Origin: CAITJF01 sp032654645
GTDB lineage: Bacteria > Pseudomonadota > Gammaproteobacteria > Burkholderiales > Gallionellaceae
Reading direction: 5' to 3'
DNA length: 64,000 nt
Assembly: GCA_032654645.1 (NCBI GenBank)
Contig: JAULAW010000005.1
Location: 310,001 to 374,000, forward strand
This document shows positions 24,893-34,070 of the stretch, piece by piece. Positions within the stretch are counted from its first letter, which is position 1. Every line of letters starts with the position of its first letter. Below the pieces are notes generated by a model that was not told the origin of the DNA, did no database searches, and saw nothing but the letters and a program-made list of their open reading frames with translations. The position numbers and the translations under genes are program-made.

Positions 24893-26980
24893 ATGAATCT
24901 GCTATCCATACAAAATTTCATTAAACGCGCCGGGTTGACCGGTATGGCCGGCCCGGTGCTGATCGTGATGATTCTGGCGATGATGGTGCTGCCACTGCCG
25001 CCGCTACTGCTGGATATTTTGTTCACTTTCAACATCGCGGTTTCCATCATGGTGCTGCTGGTCAGCATGAATACCAACCGGGCTCTGGATTTTGCGATAT
25101 TCCCTACCGTGTTGCTGATTACCACGTTGTTGCGCTTGTCGCTGAATGTGGCTTCCACGCGGATCGTGTTGCTGGAAGGGCACACCGGGCCGGATGCGGC
25201 CGGCAAGGTGATCGAATCGTTCGGCCATTTTCTGGTGGGTGGCAACTACGCCGTCGGCATCGTGGTATTTGCGATTCTGGTGGTCATCAATTTTGTGGTG
25301 ATCACCAAAGGCGCCGGGCGTATCGCCGAGGTGGGCGCGCGCTTCACTCTGGATGCGATGCCCGGCAAGCAGATGGCGATTGATGCTGACTTGAACGCAG
25401 GGCTGATCGGTGAAGACGTGGCGCGCAAGCGCCGTGCCGAGATTTCGCAGGAAGCGGACTTCTACGGCGCGATGGATGGCGCCAGCAAGTTCGTGCGCGG
25501 CGACGCGGTGGCGGGAATCATCATCCTGTTCATCAACATCATTGGCGGCCTGATTGTGGGTGTGTTGCAGCACAATCTCGATATCGCCGTGGCAGCGAAA
25601 AACTATACCCTGCTGACCATCGGTGACGGATTGGTGGCACAGATCCCGGCGCTGGTGATTTCCACTGCCGCCGGTTTGGTGGTGAGCCGTGTAGCCAGTG
25701 ATGAGAACATCGGCCAGCAACTGGTCGGGCAGTTGTTCAAACAACCGCAAGTTATTGTGCTGACCGCTGTGATTATCGGCGCGATGGGACTGATTCCCGG
25801 TATGCCGCATTTTGCTTTCTTGTCGTTGGCAGCCGCGATGGGCGGTTTGGCCTATTACTTGACGCAGAAAGACGAAAAAGCGGCAGCTCAGGAGCAGTCT
25901 GCCGCTGCCGTAGCGGCCCCGGCCCAGGCCGAATCGCCCGAGGCAAGCTGGGAGGACGTTGCGCAAGTGGATGTGCTGGGTCTGGAGGTTGGCTACCGGC
26001 TGATCTCGTTGGTGGATAAAGCGCAAGACGGCGATTTATTGCGGCGCATCAAGGGCATCCGCAAAAAATTTACCCAGGATATCGGTTTCCTGCCGCCACC
26101 CGTGCACATCCGCGACAACCTGGACCTGCGCCCGAACGGTTATCGCATCACCCTCAAAGGCGTGGAGGTCGGCAGCAGCGAGGCTTTCCCCAATCTGCTG
26201 CTCGCCATAAACCCCGGCAGCGTGACGGGCGAGTTGCCGGGCACGCAGACACGCGATCCGGCCTTCGGTTTGCCCGCAATCTGGATTGAAGCGGCGCAGC
26301 GTGACCAGGCGCAAGTGATGGGTTACACGGTGGTTGATCCGGGTACGGTGGTGGCAACCCATCTGAGCCATCTGATCAGCACCCGGGCTGCGGAGCTGCT
26401 CGGGCGGCAAGAGGTGCAGCAACTGCTGGATCACCTCGGCAAGGTTGCGCCCAAACTGGTAGAGGATCTGGTGCCCAAGACGTTGCCGCTGGGAACAGTG
26501 CAAAAAGTGTTGCAAAACCTGCTGGAAGAAGGCATGCATATCCGCGACATGCGCACCATAGTGGAAACGCTGGCGGAAAACGCGCCACGCATTCAGGACG
26601 CTTATCAGCTTACCGCGCTGGTGCGGGTGGCGTTGGGGCCTGCCATCGTGCAGCAGTTCTACCAGGCCGCGCAGGAATTGCAGGTGATCGGCATGGACAA
26701 GGAACTGGAATACATCTTGATCCAGGCGATGCAATCGAGCCAGAACGGGATCGGCATCGAGCCGGGATTGGCGGATGTCGTGCTGCGTGAAACCCGCGCC
26801 GCTGCCGAGATGCAGGAACAAATGGGCTTGCCGGCGGTAATGCTGGTGCCGGCGCAGTTGCGCGATCTGCTGTCGCGTTTTCTGAAACGCGCAATACCGG
26901 GTGTCAGAGTGATTTCACATGATGAGGTGCCGGATTTCAAAACTATCCGGGTGACCGTGATGGTGGGAGGTAGAACATGA
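24893..26980 (+). CDS. flhA: Flagellar export gate protein FlhA
   Basis: 695 residues. The N-terminal half has about eight TM segments including the FHIPEP-region motifs (LNVASTRIVLLEGH, GKQMAIDADLNAGLI, RRAEISQEADFYGAMDGASKFVRGD). A linker with Ala/Gln repeats (about 325-350) and the cytoplasmic nonamer-forming domain follow. It forms the proton-driven export gate with FlhB. Its TGA overlaps the flhF ATG by 4 bases. Confidence 0.97.
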   Translation: MNLLSIQNFIKRAGLTGMAGPVLIVMILAMMVLPLPPLLLDILFTFNIAVSIMVLLVSMNTNRALDFAIFPTVLLITTLLRLSLNVASTRIVLLEGHTGPDAAGKVIESFGHFLVGGNYAVGIVVFAILVVINFVVITKGAGRIAEVGARFTLDAMPGKQMAIDADLNAGLIGEDVARKRRAEISQEADFYGAMDGASKFVRGDAVAGIIILFINIIGGLIVGVLQHNLDIAVAAKNYTLLTIGDGLVAQIPALVISTAAGLVVSRVASDENIGQQLVGQLFKQPQVIVLTAVIIGAMGLIPGMPHFAFLSLAAAMGGLAYYLTQKDEKAAAQEQSAAAVAAPAQAESPEASWEDVAQVDVLGLEVGYRLISLVDKAQDGDLLRRIKGIRKKFTQDIGFLPPPVHIRDNLDLRPNGYRITLKGVEVGSSEAFPNLLLAINPGSVTGELPGTQTRDPAFGLPAIWIEAAQRDQAQVMGYTVVDPGTVVATHLSHLISTRAAELLGRQEVQQLLDHLGKVAPKLVEDLVPKTLPLGTVQKVLQNLLEEGMHIRDMRTIVETLAENAPRIQDAYQLTALVRVALGPAIVQQFYQAAQELQVIGMDKELEYILIQAMQSSQNGIGIEPGLADVVLRETRAAAEMQEQMGLPAVMLVPAQLRDLLSRFLKRAIPGVRVISHDEVPDFKTIRVTVMVGGRT

Positions 26981-28404
26981 AAATCAGGAAATTTATCGCC
27001 CCGACAGCGCGCCAGGCGTTGAGAGAGATTCGCAACGAGCTTGGCGAGGAGGCAGTGATTCTGTCTAATCGCGAAGTGGATGGGAAGGTGGAAATCATCG
27101 CCATGGCCGGCGAAGCGATGCAGCAGTTGACCGAAAGTGTGACTGCCGAAGCGCCAAAGCGCGAGCCGCCATTTGCGGGCGCCTTGCTGAAATCAGCAAA
27201 ATCCTCCAGCAGGCCAGTTGCGCAATCCAAACAATTATCCAAACCCAGCGGGCATGGCGGCAGCGTCGCCACAGAAAATGAGCACCGCAGTGTCCGTCCC
27301 CTTTCTCCTGGCTTTCTCCCAGCGGGGGAGAGGGATGAGGTGTCGCATCGCGGCGTTCACGTTAATCATGCGCAGCCAGTCAAGGTGGAGCCACCACAGC
27401 CCATGTCAGGGCATGACAATATCCTGGTTGAAATCAAATCGATGCACGGAATGTTGCAACAACAACTTGCCGCACTGTCCTGGAATAATGTGCAGCAATG
27501 TGATCCGCAGCGTGCGGGCTTGTTGCGCAAGATGCTGAACTCCGGTTTCAGTGCGCTGCTTGCACGGCAGTTACTGGACAAGATGCCAGCCGGGAACGCG
27601 CAAGGCAAGTCGTGGATCAGGCAAATATTGAAGCACAATTTGCACACAGTGAGTGAAGCGGATGGCATCGTTGCAAAAGGAGGGGTGTACGCGTTGATAG
27701 GGCCGACAGGAGTGGGCAAAACCACCACCACGGCAAAGCTCGCGGCCCGTGCAGTGGTGCGCTACGGTGCGGATAAAGTTGCTTTGATGACCACCGACAG
27801 CTACCGGATAGGGGCATATGAGCAACTGAAAATTTACGGCAAGATTCTTGGTGTGGCAGTTCATGCGGTGAAGGACACCAGTGACTTGCGCCTGACGCTT
27901 TCGGCATTGAAACACAAGCATCTGGTGTTGATTGACACTGTGGGCATGGGCCAGCGCGATGAGCGCGTGGGTGATCAGAACGAGATGTTCGATGCGGCTG
28001 GCGTGAGGCGCTTGCTGTTATTGAATGCCACCAGTGGCGGTGACATTTTGGAAGATGTGGTGCGGAAGTATCATAGTGACAAAATTATCGGTTGCATTGT
28101 CACCAAGCTGGATGAGGCGGTTCATATTGGCGCGGTGCTGGATGTGGTGGTGCGCCATCGCCTGGTGATGCACTACGTGGCAAATGGTCAGCGTGTGCCG
28201 GAAGATTTGCACCCCATCAATCTCGATTATCTGTTGCACCGCGCATTCAAATCAGCGGAAGAAAAAACCCCGTTCACTTTGAATGAAATGGAATTTCCGC
28301 TAGTGATGGCTGCGGAAGGGTCGCTGCGCAGCAGCGGGGCACCCACTGGCGCACTTCTTGCGGGTGTGGGCAATTCAAGCATGGCGGCGTCAAATGCGTA
28401 CTAA
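26977..28404 (+). CDS. flhF: SRP-type GTPase FlhF, polar flagellum placement
   Basis: 475 residues. N-terminal MKIRKFIAPTARQALREIRNELG, a variable linker, a helical N-domain and the SRP-like G domain with P-loop LIGPTGVGKTTTTAKLAA (about 242), TTDSYRIGAYEQL, LIDTVGMGQRD and TKLDEAVHIG. FlhF recruits the first flagellar components to the cell pole with FlhG. The linker (about residues 107-122) contains a translated copy of the C-rich palindromic repeat, an in-frame insertion. The gene overlaps flhG by 11 bases. Confidence 0.94.
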   Translation: MKIRKFIAPTARQALREIRNELGEEAVILSNREVDGKVEIIAMAGEAMQQLTESVTAEAPKREPPFAGALLKSAKSSSRPVAQSKQLSKPSGHGGSVATENEHRSVRPLSPGFLPAGERDEVSHRGVHVNHAQPVKVEPPQPMSGHDNILVEIKSMHGMLQQQLAALSWNNVQQCDPQRAGLLRKMLNSGFSALLARQLLDKMPAGNAQGKSWIRQILKHNLHTVSEADGIVAKGGVYALIGPTGVGKTTTTAKLAARAVVRYGADKVALMTTDSYRIGAYEQLKIYGKILGVAVHAVKDTSDLRLTLSALKHKHLVLIDTVGMGQRDERVGDQNEMFDAAGVRRLLLLNATSGGDILEDVVRKYHSDKIIGCIVTKLDEAVHIGAVLDVVVRHRLVMHYVANGQRVPEDLHPINLDYLLHRAFKSAEEKTPFTLNEMEFPLVMAAEGSLRSSGAPTGALLAGVGNSSMAASNAY

Positions 28405-29296
28405 CAGCGGAGTCGATCAGGCTGAAGGGTTGCGCCGTTTGCTGTTGCGCAATCATACCCGTGTCATAACGGTTGTGGCAGGCAAGCCCGGCGTGGGGCG
28501 CACCAGCGCGGCGATCAATCTTGCGGCAGCATTGGCTCGTTCCGGCAAGGGTGTGATGGTGCTGGACGAAAACCACGCCCCGGATAATTTGGCGTGCCGC
28601 CTGGGCTTGTTCGCCAGACATGATTTGCTTGATGTCCTGCAAGGCAAATGCAAACCGCGCGAGGCACTCCTGTCCACCGGCGGATTTTCAGTGCTGCCGA
28701 CCGCAAGAGCGATGTGCGCGCTGACGATGTTGAACCAGGTCGAGCAACTGCGGCTGGAAAACGCGCTGTCCGAGGTCAGCAGCAACGTAGATGTGATGCT
28801 GGTGGATGCCGCGATGCCTGCTGGGCGGGCTGCCGTGTCATCGAGTTTGGTAGCGGGGGGCAGTTTGCTGGTGGTAATGGATGCGACAGCATCCGGCATT
28901 ACCGGAAGCTATGCTTTGATTAAACGGCTGGTGCTGGAGAATGCACGTTTGCAGTTTGAAATTTTGGTGAACAAGGTGGCTGACGAACGGGCTGCAATGA
29001 AGGTTTTCTGCAACATGGATCAAGTGGCGCGGCGCAACCTCGCCGGGCGTCTGGAGTATTTGGGCCATGTTCCGCCAGACGACAGGCTGAAGCGGGCGGC
29101 GCAATTGGGCAGGTCAGTGGTGGAGGCTTTTCCCACAGCCGATTCGGCAAAGTCCTACCTGGAATTGGCGCGATGCTTGTTGCGTTTGCCGATCCGGAAA
29201 GACGAGCCAGCGGTTGAAATTCCAAGCACGATGCAAATTATTATCAAGCATATAACGCGTCAGCACTGCGGAGAAATGCCACTCGTTGTAAACTAG
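28394..29296 (+). CDS. flhG: MinD-like ATPase FlhG (FleN), flagellar number control
   Basis: 300 residues from the ATG at 28394, inside the flhF end. ParA/MinD fold with a deviant Walker A (VVAGKPGVGRTSAAINLAAAL), VMVLDENHAPDNLACRLGL and LVDAAMPAG (Walker B-like). Gly and Arg replace the usual KGG-GK residues in part, but the signature Lys in AGKPGVG is kept. It restrains FlhF and flagellar number. No C-terminal amphipathic helix is obvious, though the tail is rich in Ile/His. Confidence 0.88.
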   Translation: MRTNSGVDQAEGLRRLLLRNHTRVITVVAGKPGVGRTSAAINLAAALARSGKGVMVLDENHAPDNLACRLGLFARHDLLDVLQGKCKPREALLSTGGFSVLPTARAMCALTMLNQVEQLRLENALSEVSSNVDVMLVDAAMPAGRAAVSSSLVAGGSLLVVMDATASGITGSYALIKRLVLENARLQFEILVNKVADERAAMKVFCNMDQVARRNLAGRLEYLGHVPPDDRLKRAAQLGRSVVEAFPTADSAKSYLELARCLLRLPIRKDEPAVEIPSTMQIIIKHITRQHCGEMPLVVN

Positions 29297-29300
29297 CAGG

Positions 29301-30011
29301 ATGTACAACGCATCCGGATTAAACGACAAGGAACAATGCCTGCGCGAATACGCTCCGCTGGTAAAGCGGCTCGCGCACCAGATGATGACCAAGCTGCCCT
29401 ACAGCGTGCAGATCGACGACATTATTCAGGCTGGCATGATGGGGTTGCTGGATGCGGTAACCCGCTACGACGAATTTCACGGGGCACAGTTCGAGACCTA
29501 CGCAACACAGCGTATTCGCGGTGCGATGCTGGATGAATTGCGTGAAGCCGATTGGCTGCCGCGCAGCCTGCGCCGCAATATGCGGCAAATCGAGGGGGCT
29601 ATCAGCCGCTTGCAACAGAAGCTGGGCAGAACGCCAAATGAAACAGAGATTGCCAAGGAGTTGGGGATACCCCTTGCCGAATACCAACAGATGCTGCAGG
29701 AGTCGCGCGGCGCACAGTTGGTATATTTCGAAGATTTTAATGGTGAGGACCACGACGATTTTTTTGAGCGGTTTGAGTTCAGCAGCGATGCCAACCCGCT
29801 GGATTTGCTGGAAGATGTGCGTTTCAAGGCCGAGCTGGTGCGCGCCATCGAGAGCCTGCCGGAGAGAGAGCGGATGCTGATGGGTATGATTTACGAGCAA
29901 GAGATGAATCTGCGCGAAGTCGGCGAGGTGCTGGGTGTGAGCGAGTCGCGCATTTCACAACTGCATAGCCAGGCGGTTGCGAGGCTGCGCAGTTGGATGA
30001 AAGGCTATTGA
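29301..30011 (+). CDS. fliA: Flagellar sigma factor 28
   Basis: 236 residues. Sigma-70-type regions in order: 1.2/2 (EYAPLVKRLAHQMMTKLP, IDDIIQAGMMGLLDAVTRYD, FETYATQRIRGAMLDELREADWLPRS), 3 (LGRTPNETEIAKELGI) and 4 (LPERERMLMGMIYEQEMNLREVGEVLGVSESRISQLHSQA). Directs late flagellar and motility gene transcription. It begins 4 bases after flhG. Confidence 0.96.
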   Translation: MYNASGLNDKEQCLREYAPLVKRLAHQMMTKLPYSVQIDDIIQAGMMGLLDAVTRYDEFHGAQFETYATQRIRGAMLDELREADWLPRSLRRNMRQIEGAISRLQQKLGRTPNETEIAKELGIPLAEYQQMLQESRGAQLVYFEDFNGEDHDDFFERFEFSSDANPLDLLEDVRFKAELVRAIESLPERERMLMGMIYEQEMNLREVGEVLGVSESRISQLHSQAVARLRSWMKGY

Positions 30012-30176
30012 TCCCGGAAACGGCAAACACTACGAAGCACACGGACAATACGTAGCATAAAATGAATTGCACATTATTCAGCATTCATCCATTGGGTGAG
30101 AGCAAAAGGCTCAATACCTCCTTTTCCCCCAGCGTATTCCATGTTGCCTATGGTTGGGGATTGAGGTTTTAGGGTG

Positions 30177-30917
30177 ATGGATAAGCTCACGTTATTGGGT
30201 TTAGTGGTAGGTCTGACCGGAATCATGGCCGGACAGATATTGGAGGGAGGCGATCTTTCCATTTTGTTTCAGGGCGCGGCTTTTCTGATCGTGTTTGGGG
30301 GCACGCTCGGTGCGGTAATGGTGCAATGCCCGACCAAGGTTTTCGTCACAGCGATCAGGATGGGGCGCTGGGCGTTCGTGACACCGAGGTTGTCCAGCAG
30401 GGAGTTGGTCAAGCAGTTGACCGGTTGGAGTGTGCTGGCTCGCAAAGATGGCATTCTGTCATTGGAAGGGCGCTTGAACACCATTAGCGACCCTTTTCTG
30501 AAAAAGGGGCTGCAGCTATTAGTGGACGGTAACAGCGCCGAAAAGATCCGGGAAATTTTGGATGTGGATACGCATTCATGGGAACAGTTGCGCTGGCAAT
30601 CGGCGCGCGTATGGGAAGCGGCTGCCGGGTATTCCCCGACCATCGGCATTATCGGTGCAGTATTGGGTTTGATGCACGTCATGCAGAATCTCAGTGATCC
30701 GGGCAAATTGGGTGGCGGCATCGCCGTGGCATTCGTTGCGACAATCTACGGTGTGGCATTTGCCAACTTGCTGTTTCTGCCAGTTGCGAACAAGCTGAAA
30801 TCCATCATCATGCAACAAAGCCATATACGCGAAATGATTGTGGACGGCTTGGCAGGGATTGCCAGCGGAGATAACCCGCGGCTGGTCGAAATCAAGCTGC
30901 AAAGCTATATCGATTAG
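30177..30917 (+). CDS. motC: Flagellar stator subunit MotC (MotA family)
   Basis: 246 residues from ATG 30177 (a GTG at 30174 overlaps it). Four TM segments: two near the N-terminus (LTLLGLVVGLTGIMAGQIL, AAFLIVFGGTLGAVMV) and two near residues 150-205 (YSPTIGIIGAVLGLMHVM, GIAVAFVATIYGVAFANLLFLP). The cytoplasmic loop lies between. With MotD it forms the ion-driven torque unit. It lies 166 bases after fliA, so it may have its own promoter. Confidence 0.93.
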   Translation: MDKLTLLGLVVGLTGIMAGQILEGGDLSILFQGAAFLIVFGGTLGAVMVQCPTKVFVTAIRMGRWAFVTPRLSSRELVKQLTGWSVLARKDGILSLEGRLNTISDPFLKKGLQLLVDGNSAEKIREILDVDTHSWEQLRWQSARVWEAAAGYSPTIGIIGAVLGLMHVMQNLSDPGKLGGGIAVAFVATIYGVAFANLLFLPVANKLKSIIMQQSHIREMIVDGLAGIASGDNPRLVEIKLQSYID

Positions 30918-30939
30918 GGCTTGCCCAAAGGTTTTAATT

Positions 30940-31701
30940 ATGGCTCGCCGAAGCAAACGCATCGAGCATGACAATCACGATCGGTGGCTCATTTCATATG
31001 CCGATTTCGTCACCCTGCTGTTCGCCTTTTTCGTGGTCATGTATTCCATCTCCTCAGTGAATGAGGGAAAGTACAAAACCTTCAGCGATTCGTTGAGCAA
31101 TGCATTTAACAATAAACCGGTTTCCGCCATTACCACCGATTTGCCGAATCAGCAAGAGCAGATGCTCAAGGCATTGGTGGACAGGCGCACCGCACGCTTG
31201 GTCGAACAGCAGCGCAAGAACCAGGAGCGCATGAAAAATCTGACTCATGGGTTGAGCCAGGTGATGGCTTCCCTGATAAATCAACGCATGGTCAGCATCA
31301 ATCAGACCAGGCGGGGGGTGGTCATCGATATCAGCGCGAGCACATTGTTCAGGACTGGTGAGGCGGCGCTGCAACCGGGCACGTTGGATGTTTTACGCCA
31401 GGTAGCAGCCGTGTTGAGCAAGGAAGATCAGCCTATCGAGGTGGAAGGGCATACAGACGACATACCTATCATGACCGCGCAGTTCCCTTCAAATTGGGAA
31501 TTGTCTTCCGCGCGCGCCAGCAGCGTGGTTAGGATGTTGATTGATAACGGGGTAGCGGCAAAACGTCTGGCTGTAGTGGGCTTGGCCTCGAACCAACCGC
31601 TGGTATCGAACGACAGCCCGGAGAATCGCGCCAGAAACCGTCGTGTGACTATCACGATAGTGTCGCCGGATATAGAGCGGGGAGCAGGTGGCAGGGAGTA
31701 G
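30940..31701 (+). CDS. motD: Flagellar stator subunit MotD (MotB family)
   Basis: 253 residues from the ATG at 30940. One N-terminal TM segment includes the proton-binding Asp: DRWLISYADFVTLLFAFFVVMYSIS. The plug/linker is Gln/Arg-rich (about 65-110). The C-terminal OmpA-like peptidoglycan-binding domain reads IEVEGHTDDIPI, NWELSSARASSVVRML, PENRARNRRVTITI. It anchors the stator to the wall. 22 bases after motC. Confidence 0.94.
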   Translation: MARRSKRIEHDNHDRWLISYADFVTLLFAFFVVMYSISSVNEGKYKTFSDSLSNAFNNKPVSAITTDLPNQQEQMLKALVDRRTARLVEQQRKNQERMKNLTHGLSQVMASLINQRMVSINQTRRGVVIDISASTLFRTGEAALQPGTLDVLRQVAAVLSKEDQPIEVEGHTDDIPIMTAQFPSNWELSSARASSVVRMLIDNGVAAKRLAVVGLASNQPLVSNDSPENRARNRRVTITIVSPDIERGAGGRE

Positions 31702-31936
31702 GGCATGTTGTAATTCCGGATGCTTATTCACCGCAACAGACCCCGCTCCTGATGTCGCTGATTGACAATCAGGCTTGGCTCGCATAACACTTAATGCACC
31801 GGCTCAAGCTGTGGCCGCGAATGGTTCGTTACCGTGAAGGATTTACCGTTTCATAGATCGTGCGGGCGCGGCGCATGAGTGTCAACGGCGAAGTGGGCTC
31901 ACTCGTTAAATGGACTCTAACACCGAAAGGAACATC

Positions 31937-32374
31937 ATGAAAATTATCAAAGCAACCGCATTTGCAGCCATGATTCTCACCAGCGTGGTTGCCCATGCGG
32001 GAACGCCCATCATAAACCTCAGTGTCGGCGGTGAAATCAGCCCGGGCGTCTATGGCCAGGTGCAATTTGGCAACGCGCCACCGCCACCGGTTTTCTATCC
32101 TCAGCCGATGATCATTGAGCGACATCCGTCGGCTGTGGTTGTCGCCCCGCTCTATTTGCATGTACCTCCGGGCCACGCGAGAAAATGGGCCAGGCATTGC
32201 CACGAGTATAATGCCTGTGGCCGCCCTGTTTACTTCGTAAAATCTGCGGAGTATGAGCCAGGCTACCGTAGCCACAAAGGCAAGCAACATGGGGGCGAAG
32301 GTCGTGGAGACGAGGGTCGCAGGCACGAAGATCGCAGAGATGAAGGACACAGGGGCAAGGGGTACAGAGACTGA
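31937..32374 (+). CDS. Unrecognised small secreted protein with charged repeat tail
   Basis: 145 residues from ATG 31937 (AAAGGAAC upstream). A signal peptide ends near AHA (residue 20). A strand-rich segment (INLSVGGEISPGVYGQVQFG), PPPPVFYPQP and a conserved-looking HVPPGHARKWARHCHEYNACGRPVYFV (two Cys) follow. The last 35 residues are an Arg/His/Glu/Gly low-complexity repeat (DEGRRHEDRRDEGHRG), possibly metal- or polyanion-binding. Function not recognised. Confidence 0.65.
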   Translation: MKIIKATAFAAMILTSVVAHAGTPIINLSVGGEISPGVYGQVQFGNAPPPPVFYPQPMIIERHPSAVVVAPLYLHVPPGHARKWARHCHEYNACGRPVYFVKSAEYEPGYRSHKGKQHGGEGRGDEGRRHEDRRDEGHRGKGYRD

Positions 32375-32472
32375 GAAGTAATTACTATGATGCTGGTGTA
32401 GGAAATGCGAATTGGCGGCATTTCTGTTGGGAGCTGGAATAGATCCACAGATTAGACAGATTAAAGTGGAAA

Positions 32473-32506
32473 CGAAAACGCCGCCTGCAAGAAGGCGGCG
32501 TTTTCG
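32473..32506. terminator. Bidirectional intrinsic terminator
   Basis: Perfect inverted CGAAAACGCCGCCT and AGGCGGCGTTTTCG arms with a 6-base loop. A-run and T-run flank the GC stem on opposite sides, so it works both ways, ending the convergent small secreted-protein gene and fabI. Confidence 0.88.
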
Positions 32507-32522
32507 TTCATGTGTGCGGTGG

Positions 32523-33311
32523 TTAAGTGTCGGTGGAGCCCAGCGCTGTGGTGTTGGTGCCGCCATCTACGTAGGTAATTTCGCCAGTGATGCCGCTGGC
32601 CAGGTTGCTGCACAGGAATGCGGCAGCATTCCCCACTTCATCAATGGTCACATTGCGTCTCAATGGGGCGTGTTTTTCGTTGTAGCTAAGCAGCTTGTTA
32701 AAGTCACCTATACCTGCGGCGGCCAACGTCTTGATTGGACCGGCTGAAATGCCATTCACACGGATACTGCGGTTTCCAAGATTCATGGCCAGATAACGCA
32801 CACTGGCTTCCAGGCTTGCTTTGGCCAGGCCCATCACGTTGTAGTGCGGGACGGTGCGTATTGCGCCAAGATAGGTCATGGCCAGAAGCGCGGAGTTGCG
32901 CCCTTCCAGCATCGGCAAGGCTGCTTTGGCCAGCGCCGGAAAACTATAGGAACTGATGTCATGTGCGATGCGGAAAGCTTCGCGGTTGAACCCCTCAAGA
33001 AACTCGCCTGCCAGCGCTTCGCGTGGAGCAAAAGCGATGGAATGCACGAAGCCATCAAACTTGTCCCAGTGTTTGCCTAGGTCGGCAAATAATTGATTGA
33101 TTTCCGCATCGCTGGTTACATCGCAGGGGAACAACAAATCGCTGTCAAATTCCTGTGCCAGTTCGCTCACCCGGTCGCGTATGCGTTCACCCTGATAGGT
33201 AAATGCCAGCTCCGCGCCTTCACGCCGCATGGCTTTGGCGGTGCCGTATGCAATAGAACGGTTGCTGAGCATACCGGTGATCAAAATGCGTTTGCCCGCC
33301 AGGAATCCCAT
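32523..33311 (-). CDS. fabI: Enoyl-[acyl-carrier-protein] reductase (NADH)
   Basis: 262 residues, full length for FabI, the last step of each fatty-acid elongation cycle. N-terminal GKRILITGMLSNRSIAYGTAKAM nucleotide-binding motif with the FabI-type SNRSIA variation, CDVTSDAEINQLF, SIAFAPREAL and the catalytic Tyr/Lys in PHYNVMGLAKASLEASVRYLA. ISAGPIKTLAA and the C-terminal GITGEITYVDGG follow. Cytosolic SDR tetramer. Divergent from ccmA. Confidence 0.97.
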   Translation of the reverse strand: MGFLAGKRILITGMLSNRSIAYGTAKAMRREGAELAFTYQGERIRDRVSELAQEFDSDLLFPCDVTSDAEINQLFADLGKHWDKFDGFVHSIAFAPREALAGEFLEGFNREAFRIAHDISSYSFPALAKAALPMLEGRNSALLAMTYLGAIRTVPHYNVMGLAKASLEASVRYLAMNLGNRSIRVNGISAGPIKTLAAAGIGDFNKLLSYNEKHAPLRRNVTIDEVGNAAAFLCSNLASGITGEITYVDGGTNTTALGSTDT

Positions 33312-33414
33312 GTTGTCCCTTGGTTAAAATTATTAGATCGGATGAATTATAACCGCACAATACGTTGCGGCATAACCGCGTATCATTACCACGCACCGCG
33401 CTAATGCAATCGTA

Positions 33415-33420
33415 TATAAT
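33415..33420 (+). promoter_or_regulatory. Candidate -10 box for the ccm operon
   Basis: A perfect TATAAT ends 35 bases before the ccmA ATG. No clear -35 hexamer lies 16-18 bases upstream, so the assignment is weak. Confidence 0.3.
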
Positions 33421-33455
33421 TCTGCGCTGAGGATTTATCAGGACTGACAACACTA

Positions 33456-34070
33456 ATGCTGGAAATATGTAACCTCGCCTGCACTCGCGGAGATCACCAA
33501 CTGTTTTCCGGCTTGAATTTTTCCCTGTCTGAAGGCGAGTTGATGCAGGTGCAGGGCGAAAATGGAAAAGGGAAAACCAGCTTGTTGCGCATGCTATGCG
33601 GTTTTCTTGCGCCTGCGGCGGGTGAAATCCGCTGGCGCGGGCAAAACATCAGCGACCTGGACGAGGAATACTATGCCGAGATGGTTTATCTCGGCCATCT
33701 AAATGCCATCAAGGATGAATTGAATGCGCTGGAGAACCTGCACATCAGCGCCGGCCTGGCGGGCTGTGAAGTGGATGAAAAGCAGGCCATCGCGGCGTTG
33801 CGCCACATGGGATTGCGCGGTCGTGAAACTTTACCGGTCAAGGTATTGTCCCAAGGTCAACGTCGGCGCGTGGCGCTGGCGCGACTGCTGGTCGGCAATG
33901 CCCCTCTGTGGATACTGGATGAGCCGCTCACCGCGCTGGATGTGGGTGCGGTGGGGTTGATGCAGGAATTGATCGGCGAGCACCTGGCAAAAAACGGCAT
34001 GGTGATCTTCACCACACACCAACCGCTGGAAGTCGCGGGGGTGGAAACACGGCGATTGACGCTGGCATGA
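33456..34070 (+). CDS. ccmA: Heme exporter ATP-binding protein CcmA
   Basis: 204 residues, ABC ATPase of the CcmAB(CD) complex in System I cytochrome c maturation. Walker A is GENGKGKTSLLR; the signature is LSQGQRRRVALARLL, with a Q in place of the usual second G. Walker B LWILDEPLTALD and switch His in TTHQPLE follow. It powers release of holo-CcmE. Overlaps ccmB by 4 bases (ATGA). Confidence 0.95.
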   Translation: MLEICNLACTRGDHQLFSGLNFSLSEGELMQVQGENGKGKTSLLRMLCGFLAPAAGEIRWRGQNISDLDEEYYAEMVYLGHLNAIKDELNALENLHISAGLAGCEVDEKQAIAALRHMGLRGRETLPVKVLSQGQRRRVALARLLVGNAPLWILDEPLTALDVGAVGLMQELIGEHLAKNGMVIFTTHQPLEVAGVETRRLTLA

